Below are positions 41,646 through 50,826 of a stretch of 64,000 bases of DNA, one piece after another; position 1 is the first letter of the stretch, and each line of letters opens with the position of its first letter. The notes beneath the pieces are model-generated. The model was not told where the DNA came from. It saw only the letters and a list, made by a program, of their open reading frames with translations, and ran no database searches. Made by a program: the position numbers and the translations under genes. This DNA comes from an uncultured bacterium (GTDB lineage Bacteria > Planctomycetota > Phycisphaerae > Phycisphaerales > SM1A02): assembly GCA_903831295.1 (NCBI GenBank), contig CAIKXA010000020.1, forward strand, positions 26,287 through 90,286. The letters run 5' to 3'.

Positions 41646-43349
41646 GTGAGCGCACCGCAATCACAACACGCAACAGGTCCCGTGGTTCTCATCATTCGCG
41701 ATGGGTGGGGAAAAAATCCGCACCCCGAGCAGGATTCATACAACGCCGTCAAGCTTGCGCGCACGCCTTGCGCCGACGACCTAGAAAAAAACTGGCCGCA
41801 CACGCTGATTAAGACCAGTGGCGAGGACGTTGGTTTACCAATAGGCCCCGACGGACCCGTGATGGGCAACAGCGAAGTGGGGCACCAAAATATTGGCGCC
41901 GGTCGAATTGTGGACCAAGAACTCATGCGCATTACTCGCGCCATTCGTAGCGGTGAATTTGCGCGCAACGCGCCCATGATCGCGGCGTTTGAGCGCGCCA
42001 AAAAATCCGGCACCGCCGTTCATGTCATGGGCTTGCTCAGCGACGGCCAAGTGCACAGCGACTTGTCACACCTGGAGGCAATTTTGAGCGCGGCCAAAGC
42101 CAACGGCGTGGACAGCAACAAACTTTTTGTGCACGCATTTTTAGATGGCCGCGACACGCCGTCCCAGGGATCGCTGAAATATATTCCGTGGTTGCAAAAT
42201 GTTTTGCGCGCAACTGGCGGACGACTTGCCACCGTGTGCGGGCGCTTCTTTGCCATGGACCGCGACCACCGCTGGGAGCGCGTGAAGAAGGCCTATGACT
42301 TGTTGACAAAGAAATCTCATGATGGCCCAGACTCTGACACGAAACAGAATTCCACCACCAACACAAATTCTGTCGCGGGTTCAGTTCATTCCGCCACCGG
42401 AACAAGTCACACCAACGTTGACGTGATGGCCGTCATTCACCAACACTTCGCGAACCCCACAAGCAACACCGAGCGCGGCGACGAGTTCATGCCACCCACG
42501 CGCTTGCTCAGCGAGGGCGTGATTGAAAGTGGCGACACGGTAATATTTTTCAACTTTCGCGGCGACCGCCCGCGTGAATTATGCAAAGCGTTTGTGCTTG
42601 ATGACGCCGAGTGGAAAAACATTCAGGGCGGGGGATTTGACCGCGCCCCGCATCTAACCCAACTTCACTTTCTCACCATGTCGCAGTATGAGCGCGGCCT
42701 GCCAACGCAAGTCATGTTCACGCGCCCCGCCAAAATGAAAAACATTTTGGGCGAGTGCGTTTCAAGCGCGGGCCTGACGCAATTTCGCTGCGCCGAAACA
42801 GAAAAGTTTCCGCACGTCACGTTCTTCTTCAACGATTACCGCGAGGAACCGTTCACAGGCGAGCGCCGCGAAATTATTCCAAGTCCACGCGACGTTCCAA
42901 CCTACGACCTGAAGCCCGAGATGAGCGCAACCGGTGTGTGCGACGCCGTGTTGCGGCGCATTGCCGCGCCCGATTGTGAATCACTGATCGTGGTGAACTT
43001 TGCAAACCCCGACATGGTTGGACACACGGGTTCGCTGACCGCCGCCATTAAGGCCTGTGAAGTTACCGACGCATGCGTGCAGAAAATAATCAACGCCACT
43101 CTTGCGCGCGGCGGTCACCTTGTCATTACCGCCGATCACGGAAACGCCGAGCAAATGAAGAACCCCGCAACCGGCGAGCCCCAAACTGCGCACACTAATT
43201 TCACAGTTCCTCTATATATAGTTTCGCACGCTCTTCAGTCAGCCAAACTTCGTAGCGACGGTCGCTTAGCCGACATTGCGCCCACGCTTCTTCAAATGCT
43301 GGGCGTTGTGCAGCCAGCGGACATGACTGGTCGATCGTTGATTTTATAA
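41646..43349 (+). CDS. gpmI: 2,3-bisphosphoglycerate-independent phosphoglycerate mutase
   Basis: A 567-residue metal-dependent mutase that interconverts 3- and 2-phosphoglycerate in glycolysis. The catalytic serine is in 'MGNSEVGHQNIGAGR' near residue 75, and the first metal ligand in 'LIIRDGWG' near 14-21. Later metal ligands are in 'NFANPDMVGHTG' and 'ITADHGNAEQM'. It carries a Ser/Thr/Asn-rich insertion of about 45 residues before residue 265 ('TKQNSTTNTNSVAGS') not present in the usual 510-residue enzyme. The supplied ORF starts 31 codons earlier; the GTG at 41646 is the first start compatible with the family N-terminus, though no clear ribosome-binding site is seen. Confidence 0.93.
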   Translation: MSAPQSQHATGPVVLIIRDGWGKNPHPEQDSYNAVKLARTPCADDLEKNWPHTLIKTSGEDVGLPIGPDGPVMGNSEVGHQNIGAGRIVDQELMRITRAIRSGEFARNAPMIAAFERAKKSGTAVHVMGLLSDGQVHSDLSHLEAILSAAKANGVDSNKLFVHAFLDGRDTPSQGSLKYIPWLQNVLRATGGRLATVCGRFFAMDRDHRWERVKKAYDLLTKKSHDGPDSDTKQNSTTNTNSVAGSVHSATGTSHTNVDVMAVIHQHFANPTSNTERGDEFMPPTRLLSEGVIESGDTVIFFNFRGDRPRELCKAFVLDDAEWKNIQGGGFDRAPHLTQLHFLTMSQYERGLPTQVMFTRPAKMKNILGECVSSAGLTQFRCAETEKFPHVTFFFNDYREEPFTGERREIIPSPRDVPTYDLKPEMSATGVCDAVLRRIAAPDCESLIVVNFANPDMVGHTGSLTAAIKACEVTDACVQKIINATLARGGHLVITADHGNAEQMKNPATGEPQTAHTNFTVPLYIVSHALQSAKLRSDGRLADIAPTLLQMLGVVQPADMTGRSLIL

Positions 43350-43439
43350 ATTTTTGACGCTCAGATCATCGAGCGCATATTGCGTTAAGTCGAGATTTTG
43401 CTTGACTTTGCCCTCTCTAAAATCTATTCTTTTCAACTT

Positions 43440-44264
43440 ATGAAAAAAATAATGGTCGTTGTTGTTTGTTTCGCCATTTGCATTCTGAAAGCCAATGCCG
43501 AGACGACGTATTCAGCACAACAGAACGTCGCCAACTTTGGGTGGCTAAACCAAAGAGATTCGCAGATTGTCCAAGCCACTGGGCAAAATGGTTGCAACCC
43601 AACATCGTGGGTGAACTTGATGGTCAAGTTGCAAAACCAACACCCCGACATCTTTCATACAGGTCTTGTGGGGGCGACGTATGCGGACTGGACTCAGTCT
43701 GCCATTACTTTATCTGGGTCATCCTATTTAGATACTTCTCCCACAAGTGGAACAGACTCAGGAAAGATTGTCTCCGGCATGGAGAGCTACTTCCAGTCCA
43801 AAGGCTTTTTTGGTTTTTCTGTAGCGCAATATAATTTGCCGCGGTTGACCAACCTTTATGAGGCCATCTTGACTTCCGCCACTGTGCAGTTGTTGCTATT
43901 TCCTTTACCGGGAAGCAACGCCACCATCGGTCACGCTGTTTCTTTGGGCGGTTTCAACTGGACAGACAAAAATGACTTGCATTATGTAAGCCAATCAGAC
44001 AACGCCAGGCTCTCGTTTGTTGATCCGCAAGATCCTTGGCATGGTTTAGACACAAGCTCTGGGGCTTTTGGAGCGGCCTTCGCAAGCGCGCACGTTTGGG
44101 ATGGGAATGATGGGACAAATCAATTTTCAATTGTTCAGTACGCGAATAACGACTATTACATCCACTCTGCGTATGTTGTTGTTCCAGGTCCAACCATTAT
44201 TCATTGTCTTATTTCCGGAATGCTCTCATTCTTTGGGTTTAGTTTCAGGCGAAGATTGGCATAG
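43440..44264 (+). CDS. Secreted papain-fold-like protein with PEP-CTERM-like tail
   Basis: A 274-residue secreted protein. The signal peptide is 'MKKIMVVVVCFAICILKANA'. The mature domain has 'NGCNPTSWVNLM', later 'GHAVSLGGF' and then 'FVDPQDPWHG'. Cys, His and Asp in this order match C39/papain-like peptidases, where the cysteine lies in C-x-P-T/A-S. The C-terminus is 'VPGPTIIHCLISG' followed by a membrane segment and 'RRRLA', a variant of the PEP-CTERM sorting tail. It should therefore be exported and anchored or processed by an exosortase. Codon usage is less GC-rich than in the neighbours, which may indicate recent acquisition. The supplied ORF adds 14 codons; ATG 43440 matches the signal peptide. 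Confidence 0.65.
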   Translation: MKKIMVVVVCFAICILKANAETTYSAQQNVANFGWLNQRDSQIVQATGQNGCNPTSWVNLMVKLQNQHPDIFHTGLVGATYADWTQSAITLSGSSYLDTSPTSGTDSGKIVSGMESYFQSKGFFGFSVAQYNLPRLTNLYEAILTSATVQLLLFPLPGSNATIGHAVSLGGFNWTDKNDLHYVSQSDNARLSFVDPQDPWHGLDTSSGAFGAAFASAHVWDGNDGTNQFSIVQYANNDYYIHSAYVVVPGPTIIHCLISGMLSFFGFSFRRRLA

Positions 44265-44370
44265 TCGCCTTGCGTGAGCGATGGACACGACTCCTTGCTC
44301 GCTGATTAGAAGCATTTAATCGATGGTCAACAACTATCAGGCTCGCAACGTGACGAATGCTTGCTGTTGA

Positions 44371-46149
44371 TTAAGCGTGTTCGCTAGCAAAACGCGCGCG
44401 CACAGAGCGGAAGTAACCCTCAAGTTCAAGAGCAATGTCCACCAACTCAGGATCAAAGGCGCGGCCAGATTCCTTGCGAAGGAATTCGGTGACCTGCTCC
44501 GCCGTCCACGCATCTTTATAAACGCGCTTGCTTGTGAGCGCGTCATAAACATCCGCCACGGCGACAATGCGCGCAAAGAGCGGAATTTCAAGTCCGCGCA
44601 ACGGTTTCGCGTCTGGGTTCGCTTGAAATTCTGTGGGCATGGCTTCAAGCATGGCCGCATCAAAGAAGCCGGGATATCCGGTGCTGTCCCACTTTTCATG
44701 GTGATGAGTTATCACTTCGCGCGCGGCATCGTCATATGGAGTAGTGGAGTGGGCAAACAATCGGCCACCCCTCACCGAGTGCGTTTGCATGTATTTGTAC
44801 TCCGCATCATCTAGCTTGCCCGGCTTTTTCAGAATGAGATCAGGAATCCCAATCTTGCCAACATCATGCAGCATGGCCGCAATACGCAATTCGTCGCGGC
44901 GTCGATGGCGTTCTGAATCATCAATGTTGTGAAGCGTGGCCCATCGCTCATACATGGCAACCGAGCATTCGGCAACGCGCTGCACATGCGCGCCGGTTTC
45001 CATTGGATCGCGCATTTCGGCGGCGGCGATGATGCGCATGATCATGCCGCGCACCAAACGCGCGCGTTCCACCGCAAGCGATGCCATTCCAATAAAAAAT
45101 TCCAGCGCAGCCTCGTCAGCCGCGGTGAAAACAGATCTATCCGCCCCAGATTTTCCACGACCACGAGCGTTGATAAGTTGCAGCACAACCAACACCTCAT
45201 CGCGCCCGTCGCGCAACGGAGCAATCAACATGCTTTGAGTGTTGTAGCCAGCCTGTATTTCAAACTCTGGACGAAATTGACAAGGAAGCGAGGCATCAAG
45301 CTTTTGAACATCATCGATGCGAAGCAAGCGACCAGTTGTCGCCACATATCCCGCGATGGAAGTGCTATCCGGTGGAAGCACAATGTCTGCCAGTGGCAAA
45401 CGCTCGCCCTTTGCAAGTGTCGCTTCAATCGTGTCGTTCTGTCTGTTCTTTAGACGAACGACGCCCTTTTCAATCATCCAGATTGATCCAGCGTCGGCGT
45501 TTGTAATTGCGCGCGCAAGACGAAGCGTTTGGTCCATCACTTCATCAAGATCTTGAGCGCGACCAAGCTTGGTTCCAAACGCCGCAACCTCTGCGATACG
45601 TTCGCGCTGCTCTTGACTTTCTTCGCCCAGCAACTTATTCATGGCAAAGAGTTTTCGATTTGCGGCATCCACTTCCGCGTTGCGACGAACAAGTTCCGAC
45701 TGGCTCTGCGCCAGCGAACGCATGGCGTTATCACGGTCGCGCTGGGCTCGACCCATGCGTGCGTGGTAGCGAATTCGCGCAACCAGTTCTAGATCATCTG
45801 GAAATTTAACTAGGTAATCATTTGCGCCGGCTCCGAAGCACTGCTCTTTGGTGACAGCGTCCGCATTGGATGAAAGCACCACAAGCGGCGTGACCGCAAG
45901 ATCTGGATTGGCGCGGATGCGCAGGATCTGCTGCATGCCATCAACACCCGGCATGATGAGGTCTTGAAGGATCACGTCGGGACGCTTGCTTAATGCCAAC
46001 GCGAATCCAGTTTCCGCATCTTGCGTGGCGATCAATTCAATATCACTAAACGATGCAAGTTTTTTGTGCAGCGCCGCCGCGATAATCAATTGATCGTCAA
46101 TCAAAAGCACAAGAGTTTTTGTTGACGAAGGTTCCGTGGTGGATGTCAC
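44371..46149 (-). CDS. REC-GAF-HD-GYP protein (predicted c-di-GMP phosphodiesterase)
   Basis: A 592-residue response regulator. The receiver domain covers about residues 10-130 with aspartate in 'VILQDLIMPGVDG'. A coiled coil follows, then a GAF domain (about 190-345). The HD-GYP domain (about 350-580) has the metal motif 'LHDVGKIGIPD' and 'HHEKWDSTGYP', with the GYP triplet intact. It should degrade c-di-GMP when phosphorylated. The start is GTG at 46149, overlapping the stop of the MFS transporter by 4 bp (GTGA), so transporter and phosphodiesterase are translationally coupled. Together with the GGDEF and PilZ genes at 5-7.5 kb, synthesis, binding and breakdown of c-di-GMP are all encoded in this window. 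Confidence 0.93.
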   Translation of the reverse strand: MTSTTEPSSTKTLVLLIDDQLIIAAALHKKLASFSDIELIATQDAETGFALALSKRPDVILQDLIMPGVDGMQQILRIRANPDLAVTPLVVLSSNADAVTKEQCFGAGANDYLVKFPDDLELVARIRYHARMGRAQRDRDNAMRSLAQSQSELVRRNAEVDAANRKLFAMNKLLGEESQEQRERIAEVAAFGTKLGRAQDLDEVMDQTLRLARAITNADAGSIWMIEKGVVRLKNRQNDTIEATLAKGERLPLADIVLPPDSTSIAGYVATTGRLLRIDDVQKLDASLPCQFRPEFEIQAGYNTQSMLIAPLRDGRDEVLVVLQLINARGRGKSGADRSVFTAADEAALEFFIGMASLAVERARLVRGMIMRIIAAAEMRDPMETGAHVQRVAECSVAMYERWATLHNIDDSERHRRRDELRIAAMLHDVGKIGIPDLILKKPGKLDDAEYKYMQTHSVRGGRLFAHSTTPYDDAAREVITHHHEKWDSTGYPGFFDAAMLEAMPTEFQANPDAKPLRGLEIPLFARIVAVADVYDALTSKRVYKDAWTAEQVTEFLRKESGRAFDPELVDIALELEGYFRSVRARFASEHA

Positions 46150-47435
46150 GCCTTCATCCTATCGGCGGTTGCTCTTGGATGGAAGAAAGACAGGTTGCTC
46201 TGTGAGTTTTTGGGCATAAGCGCAATGCCAATTAAACCGGCGGCGGTGAACAACATAAATAGCACCCCCACGCCAAGCGCGCCGAATTTTTCAGCGACCA
46301 ACAACATAACGAAGGGGCCGCTGCCACCAACCACCGCCGAAGCGCCGTCATAGGAAACCGCGATGCCCGACACGCGCACGGGCGACGCGAACAACTGCGG
46401 TAAAAGACCCAAATACGCGCCAATAAATGCGCCACCCAGCGCGCCCAAAGCAACCAACCACGTTGCGCCGCTTGTGGGCACCGACGCGTACGCTGGAAGC
46501 GCGCACACAAAAACAGCCAACAAAGACCATGCGCAGAATTTCTTCGCGCCAACCTTGTCGGCGATCCATCCGCTGAAAACATAAATTACAGATCCGCAAC
46601 CCGCCGACACCAACGCGATAAAGTCGGCCGCGGACTGCGTGGTGTGGCAGGTGAGAATTAAAAACGATGGCAGCGCCAAGTACAACGCCGCCACAACCCA
46701 CGCGTGAACGCTGCACATTAAAAATCCAGCGATCATCGCGCGTGGTGAATCGCGTAGCAGTGTGCGTAGCGGAAACGCGTCAACTTGGCCGCTTGATTTT
46801 AGGTTTTTAAACTCGGCGGTTTCGCCAACATGTCGACGCACGAAATATGCGAACACGCCGATGCAACTGCCAAAGAAAAACGCCAAGCGCCACGCCCAAC
46901 TCATGGCGTGTTCATGCCCAAATATGGAGGAAATAATCAGCGCCACGGTTTGTCCAAGCAGCAATCCAGAGTTCACGCCCGCAAGCAAAATGGACGTGAC
47001 TAAACCCGCGCGCCGCGGGCCAGCATGCTCGCTGAGCCAGCACAGTGACGACGGAATTTCTCCACCAAGCGCCATGCCCTGCACAAGTCGCAGCACCACT
47101 AACAATATTGGAGCGGCAATTCCAAGCGTGGCGTAACCAGGAAGAAGTCCGATGATGAATGTGGTGGCGGCCATTCCCAACACCGTGTGTGAAAATACGT
47201 ATGCGCGACCGCGGCGGTCGGCAACGTGCGCCCAAAGAATGCCACCAAATGGGCGCGCGAAATACCCCACCGCGAAAATGGCGAAGGCCTTAAGCGTTGA
47301 GGACGCGTCGGAGTCGGTCGGAAAAAATGCCGCGCCAATTTGCGGGGCGAACACGGCGAAAATGACGAAATCGTAGAACTCAAACACACCTCCAAGTGCG
47401 GAGATAAATGTGGTTCGCCAAAGCGGTGCGTTCAT
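46146..47435 (-). CDS. Major facilitator superfamily transporter, metabolite:H+ symporter type
   Basis: A 429-residue 12-helix transporter. The loop 2-3 signature reads 'ADRRGRAYVF' and the start 'SALGGVFEFYDFVIF' is typical of the metabolite:H+ symporter group that imports organic acids, proline or betaine. 'RLVQGMALGGEIPSS' is the conserved helix-5 motif. The substrate cannot be told from sequence. It is translationally coupled to the downstream HD-GYP gene and lies 25 bp after ndh's end on the same strand, so transport, signalling and respiration genes may share a transcript. ATG at 47435. Confidence 0.9.
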   Translation of the reverse strand: MNAPLWRTTFISALGGVFEFYDFVIFAVFAPQIGAAFFPTDSDASSTLKAFAIFAVGYFARPFGGILWAHVADRRGRAYVFSHTVLGMAATTFIIGLLPGYATLGIAAPILLVVLRLVQGMALGGEIPSSLCWLSEHAGPRRAGLVTSILLAGVNSGLLLGQTVALIISSIFGHEHAMSWAWRLAFFFGSCIGVFAYFVRRHVGETAEFKNLKSSGQVDAFPLRTLLRDSPRAMIAGFLMCSVHAWVVAALYLALPSFLILTCHTTQSAADFIALVSAGCGSVIYVFSGWIADKVGAKKFCAWSLLAVFVCALPAYASVPTSGATWLVALGALGGAFIGAYLGLLPQLFASPVRVSGIAVSYDGASAVVGGSGPFVMLLVAEKFGALGVGVLFMLFTAAGLIGIALMPKNSQSNLSFFHPRATADRMKA

Positions 47436-47460
47436 AACGCAACCCTACCACGCGGCAGAT

Positions 47461-48891
47461 TTACATTCGCATCAGCAATTCTTCAACAGCCTTGCGTCGA
47501 TCGGCTAGTGAATCACCAGCATCACTTCCAACAGGCGCCATGACGCGCGACGGCGGATTGCCGCTGATAATGCGCGAGCCCTTGCTGAAAGTGATATACG
47601 AAATTGCCCACGACATAAAAACCAGAATTCGATTATTGAAACCCACCAGCAAAATCAAATGCACAAACAACCACGCTAGCCACGCAATGAGTCCGTGAAA
47701 CTTGAGGCCCGCAACTTCCGCCACGGCCTTGGCTCGACCAATAGTTGCCATTGAACCCTTGTCAAAATATTCAAACTTTCCGCGCTCCGGTATTTGCGCG
47801 CCGTTGGTGGCATTGGCGTGTGGCGTTGTGTTCGCCGCGTTGCTTGTTGGCATTGTGTTGCGCACGCCAGCTCGCACTTCGCGCGCAATTATTTTTGCCA
47901 CAAATTGTCCCATTTGCGTTGCCGCCGGCGCAACCCCAGGAACCGCGTGCCCGGTTTTGGCGCACTTCATTGACGCCATGTCGCCAATCACAAAAACATT
48001 TGGAGCGCCCATGACCGAGCAATCTGGTTCCACCAGCACGCGCCCATTTCGATCCAGCTTTGCACCAAGCGATGCGCCAAGTGAATTTGCTTTCACGCCC
48101 GCCGACCACACGATGGTGTTGGCGCGAATAGTTTCGCCATTCACCACCACGCCATTTTCATCGACATGTGTGACCGATTGATTGAGGCGAATCTCTACGC
48201 CAATTTTTTCCAGCGCTTTCAACGCGGCGTGTGAGGAACTTTCGCTCATGCTTGGTAGAAGCCGATTGCCAGCCTCGATTAAAATAACGCGCGCGTTTTT
48301 TGAATTGAAGCGGCGATAGTCCTTGGAAATAGAATCAACACCAAGTTCCTTAATGGCGCCAGCAAGTTCAACGCCCGTTGCGCCACCGCCCACCACAATA
48401 AAAGTTAAGTGTTCGCGCAGGGCGGCGGGATTGGTCTCAGCCTCGGCGTCCTCAAAGGCGCGCAAAATTTTATTACGAATAATCATCGCGTCATCAAGCG
48501 TTTTCATTCCAGGCGCAAATGGCGCCCATTGATCGTTTCCAAAATAACTCGAACTCGCGCCCGCGGCCAAAATGAGATAATCAAAACGCGCGCTTCGTTT
48601 GTTGGAAAACGTGATGCGGCACGCAGCGCAATCAATGGACACAACCTCGTCGTTGAACACATAGGCGTTTGCTTGCTTGCGAAAAATACGACGAATAGGA
48701 AAAGCAATATTGGAAGTGGGAAGCACAGACGTGGCCACCTGATACAGCAGGGGTTGAAATAAATGGTGATTTTCCTTGTCAATCAACACCACATTCACTG
48801 GCGCTTTGGCCAACGCCTGCACAGCTGAAACTCCACCAAATCCGCCGCCAATGACAACGACTATGGGTGAGTCAATGTTTGGTTTTGTCAT
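47461..48891 (-). CDS. ndh: Type II NADH dehydrogenase (NDH-2)
   Basis: A 476-residue single-subunit, non-proton-pumping NADH:quinone oxidoreductase. The FAD site 'IGGGFGGVSA' is near residues 14-23 and the NADH site 'VVGGGATGVELAGAI' near 165-179. The C-terminal membrane-anchor region 'WLFVHLILLVGFNNRILVF' matches other NDH-2 proteins. An insertion of about 40 Asn/Thr/Ala-rich residues lies before the C-terminal segment. The ATG at 48891 is preferred to the TTG two codons earlier. It sits at the cytoplasmic face of the inner membrane. Confidence 0.92.
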   Translation of the reverse strand: MTKPNIDSPIVVVIGGGFGGVSAVQALAKAPVNVVLIDKENHHLFQPLLYQVATSVLPTSNIAFPIRRIFRKQANAYVFNDEVVSIDCAACRITFSNKRSARFDYLILAAGASSSYFGNDQWAPFAPGMKTLDDAMIIRNKILRAFEDAEAETNPAALREHLTFIVVGGGATGVELAGAIKELGVDSISKDYRRFNSKNARVILIEAGNRLLPSMSESSSHAALKALEKIGVEIRLNQSVTHVDENGVVVNGETIRANTIVWSAGVKANSLGASLGAKLDRNGRVLVEPDCSVMGAPNVFVIGDMASMKCAKTGHAVPGVAPAATQMGQFVAKIIAREVRAGVRNTMPTSNAANTTPHANATNGAQIPERGKFEYFDKGSMATIGRAKAVAEVAGLKFHGLIAWLAWLFVHLILLVGFNNRILVFMSWAISYITFSKGSRIISGNPPSRVMAPVGSDAGDSLADRRKAVEELLMRM

Positions 48892-49099
48892 GGGCAATGC
48901 TCACAAAGTTGGTGGTGGAGGTATATCACGCGTGCGATTGTAGGCATGTGTCGGTAAGCGCCGTTAAGATTGGTCTTGCACGACACAAATTATTTTGCGG
49001 TGGAATTGTTGGGCGCCGCCCGCGACACGCGCAATTTTGAATGTAAATGCCAGCTTGAATGCAAACACAAGCGCAATTCATTTCATCGGAGAAAACAAA

Positions 49100-49456
49100 A
49101 TGCAATCCAAAACCACAATGACGCAATCCAACCACGCACAGTCAACCACTCATTTCACGGCAACTTCTTCTGCCCGTTCGCGAATTCGCACAATGGCCGC
49201 GCCCGCATTGCTTGCGCTTGTTGGTTGCGCGGCGTTGTTGCTGGCCGCGCGCCCAAACGCCACCACGCAAGAGTCACGCGGCAAGCCAGTGAGCATTACC
49301 AGTGAAAGCACGCCCTACGGAATGAGTTTGTTCCGCTTGTGGAGCAACGGCGACATTGAGGTGATGGTGCTTGGCCAAAACAATGTCTGGTCAGATTGGA
49401 AAAGCGTTGCGACCGGCCAGAGTGGTTACGCGCCGAGTACGAATCCGAACCAGTGA
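49100..49456 (+). CDS. Small membrane-anchored or exported protein
   Basis: A 118-residue protein with a Ser/Thr-rich N-terminus, a hydrophobic segment 'ALLALVGCAALLLAA', and an exported tail with 'MSLFRLWSNGDIEVMVLG' and 'VWSDWKSVATGQ'. No family was recognised. The supplied ORF starts 35 codons earlier; the ATG at 49100 with CGGAGA about 10 nt upstream is preferred. It lies just before the secretion cluster but on the opposite strand to gspF, so a link with it is only positional. Confidence 0.55.
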   Translation: MQSKTTMTQSNHAQSTTHFTATSSARSRIRTMAAPALLALVGCAALLLAARPNATTQESRGKPVSITSESTPYGMSLFRLWSNGDIEVMVLGQNNVWSDWKSVATGQSGYAPSTNPNQ

Positions 49457-49554
49457 TATGTGATCGCGGCGCACCATGCCAAGATGATTTGCTAAGTGAA
49501 CCTGACCACGCTTTCACACCGCGGTCATGCGTGTTTCGCAACGACCAGTTGGCT

Positions 49555-50826
49555 TTAGTGGGGGCTAATCATCTTGGACATGTTGAAGATGGGCATAAGC
49601 ATTGCGCTGGCAATGCCACCGACCACCGCACCCATGACAACAATCAGGATTGGCTCCACCATGCTGGTGGCGCTTTTAAGCGACACGTCAAGATCTTCCT
49701 CGGCAACCTGCGCTGCGCTTTCAAGCACTTCGGGTAGGCGACCAGATTTTTCACCGGCCGCGATAATGGCGGCGACATTGCGTGGAACAAATTTGAACTC
49801 ACGAAAAGTGGGGGCCAACTCGCCGCCGTGGCTTACGCGCTCCTCGACCAATTTCCACATGGCGTTGTAGCAAAGATTGTTTGTGACATCTTTTAAAATG
49901 CGCACCACATCTAGAAGAGGCACGCCCGCGCTAAGCAGGGTGGCCATGGTGCTGGTAAATCGAGACACATAGAGGTGACGAAACATGGGTCCAATCACGG
50001 GGAAGGTTAATTTTGCTTTGTCTATGGCTTGTCGACCCATCGCGCTCTTCATCCAATACCAAACTCCAAATCCAAGCACGGCAAATCCTGGCAGCCAATA
50101 CATCCAATCGAAGCGAATAAAATCCGAAAGCGCCAACAACATTTTGGTTGGAAGCGGAAGTTTGTCGCCCTGCATGGCGAACAGCGGGGCAAAGCGCGGC
50201 ATTACGGTGGTCAGAATTATTGTCACCGCAAGCACCGCAACGATAAGCATGATGGCTGGGTACGCCATTGCGCCCTTCACTTGGCGGCTTGTTTTGCGTT
50301 GTTTTGCAAGGTCTTTAGCCACGCGCGCCATCATTTCATCCAGCATTCCGCTGGCCTCGGCCGCACGAACCAAACTAATCATGAGTGATGGAAATATTTT
50401 TGGCCACTTGGCAAGAGCGGCTGAAAAATCTTCGCCCTCGCATACATCATCTCGAATTGCGCGCGCCAACTCTCCAACAATTGGGCGCGACGCTTGCTCC
50501 GCGAAAGTGTCAAGCGATTCTTTCAGCGTGACTCCGGTGCGAAGCATGACGGCAATTTGCGCGCAAAAAGAAACTGTGTCATCTTTACGGAATGCATTTT
50601 CAAGTCGGTTCTTACGGCTCTTTATACTGATGGTTTCGCCAACGGACGCGCCGGCGTCGCCAAGTTGAACTTCTAAAATAGCCAAGCCTTGTCGGCGAAG
50701 TTCGCGAACGGCATCGGCGTGTGTGAGAGCCTCCAAAACCCCGCGTGACATTTCGCCGCCCGATTTGCGCGCCTTGTAATTCCATTTGTGCAAAATATTT
50801 TCGGGTGGATCAATGACGGCAGGCAT
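49555..50826 (-). CDS. gspF: Type II secretion / type IV pilus inner-membrane platform protein GspF (PilC)
   Basis: A 423-residue polytopic platform protein. It has an N-terminal cytoplasmic part and two T2SSF domains, the first with 'FCAQIAVMLRTGVTLKESLDTFAEQ' near residues 87-111 (quoted here in parts) and the second with 'SRFTSTMATLLSAGVPLLDV'. Three membrane segments follow the usual pattern ('AIMLIVAVLAVTIILTTVMP', 'WLPGFAVLGFGVWYWM' and the C-terminal one). It couples the GspE ATPase to pseudopilus assembly. Its start overlaps gspE by 17 bp. It is the last gene of the minus-strand arm. Confidence 0.94.
   Translation of the reverse strand: MPAVIDPPENILHKWNYKARKSGGEMSRGVLEALTHADAVRELRRQGLAILEVQLGDAGASVGETISIKSRKNRLENAFRKDDTVSFCAQIAVMLRTGVTLKESLDTFAEQASRPIVGELARAIRDDVCEGEDFSAALAKWPKIFPSLMISLVRAAEASGMLDEMMARVAKDLAKQRKTSRQVKGAMAYPAIMLIVAVLAVTIILTTVMPRFAPLFAMQGDKLPLPTKMLLALSDFIRFDWMYWLPGFAVLGFGVWYWMKSAMGRQAIDKAKLTFPVIGPMFRHLYVSRFTSTMATLLSAGVPLLDVVRILKDVTNNLCYNAMWKLVEERVSHGGELAPTFREFKFVPRNVAAIIAAGEKSGRLPEVLESAAQVAEEDLDVSLKSATSMVEPILIVVMGAVVGGIASAMLMPIFNMSKMISPH

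Noticed and set aside
43350-43439. Partial hairpin CGCTC-n8-GAGCG after gpmI
   Set aside because: Only a 5-bp stem and no T-run; not a convincing terminator.
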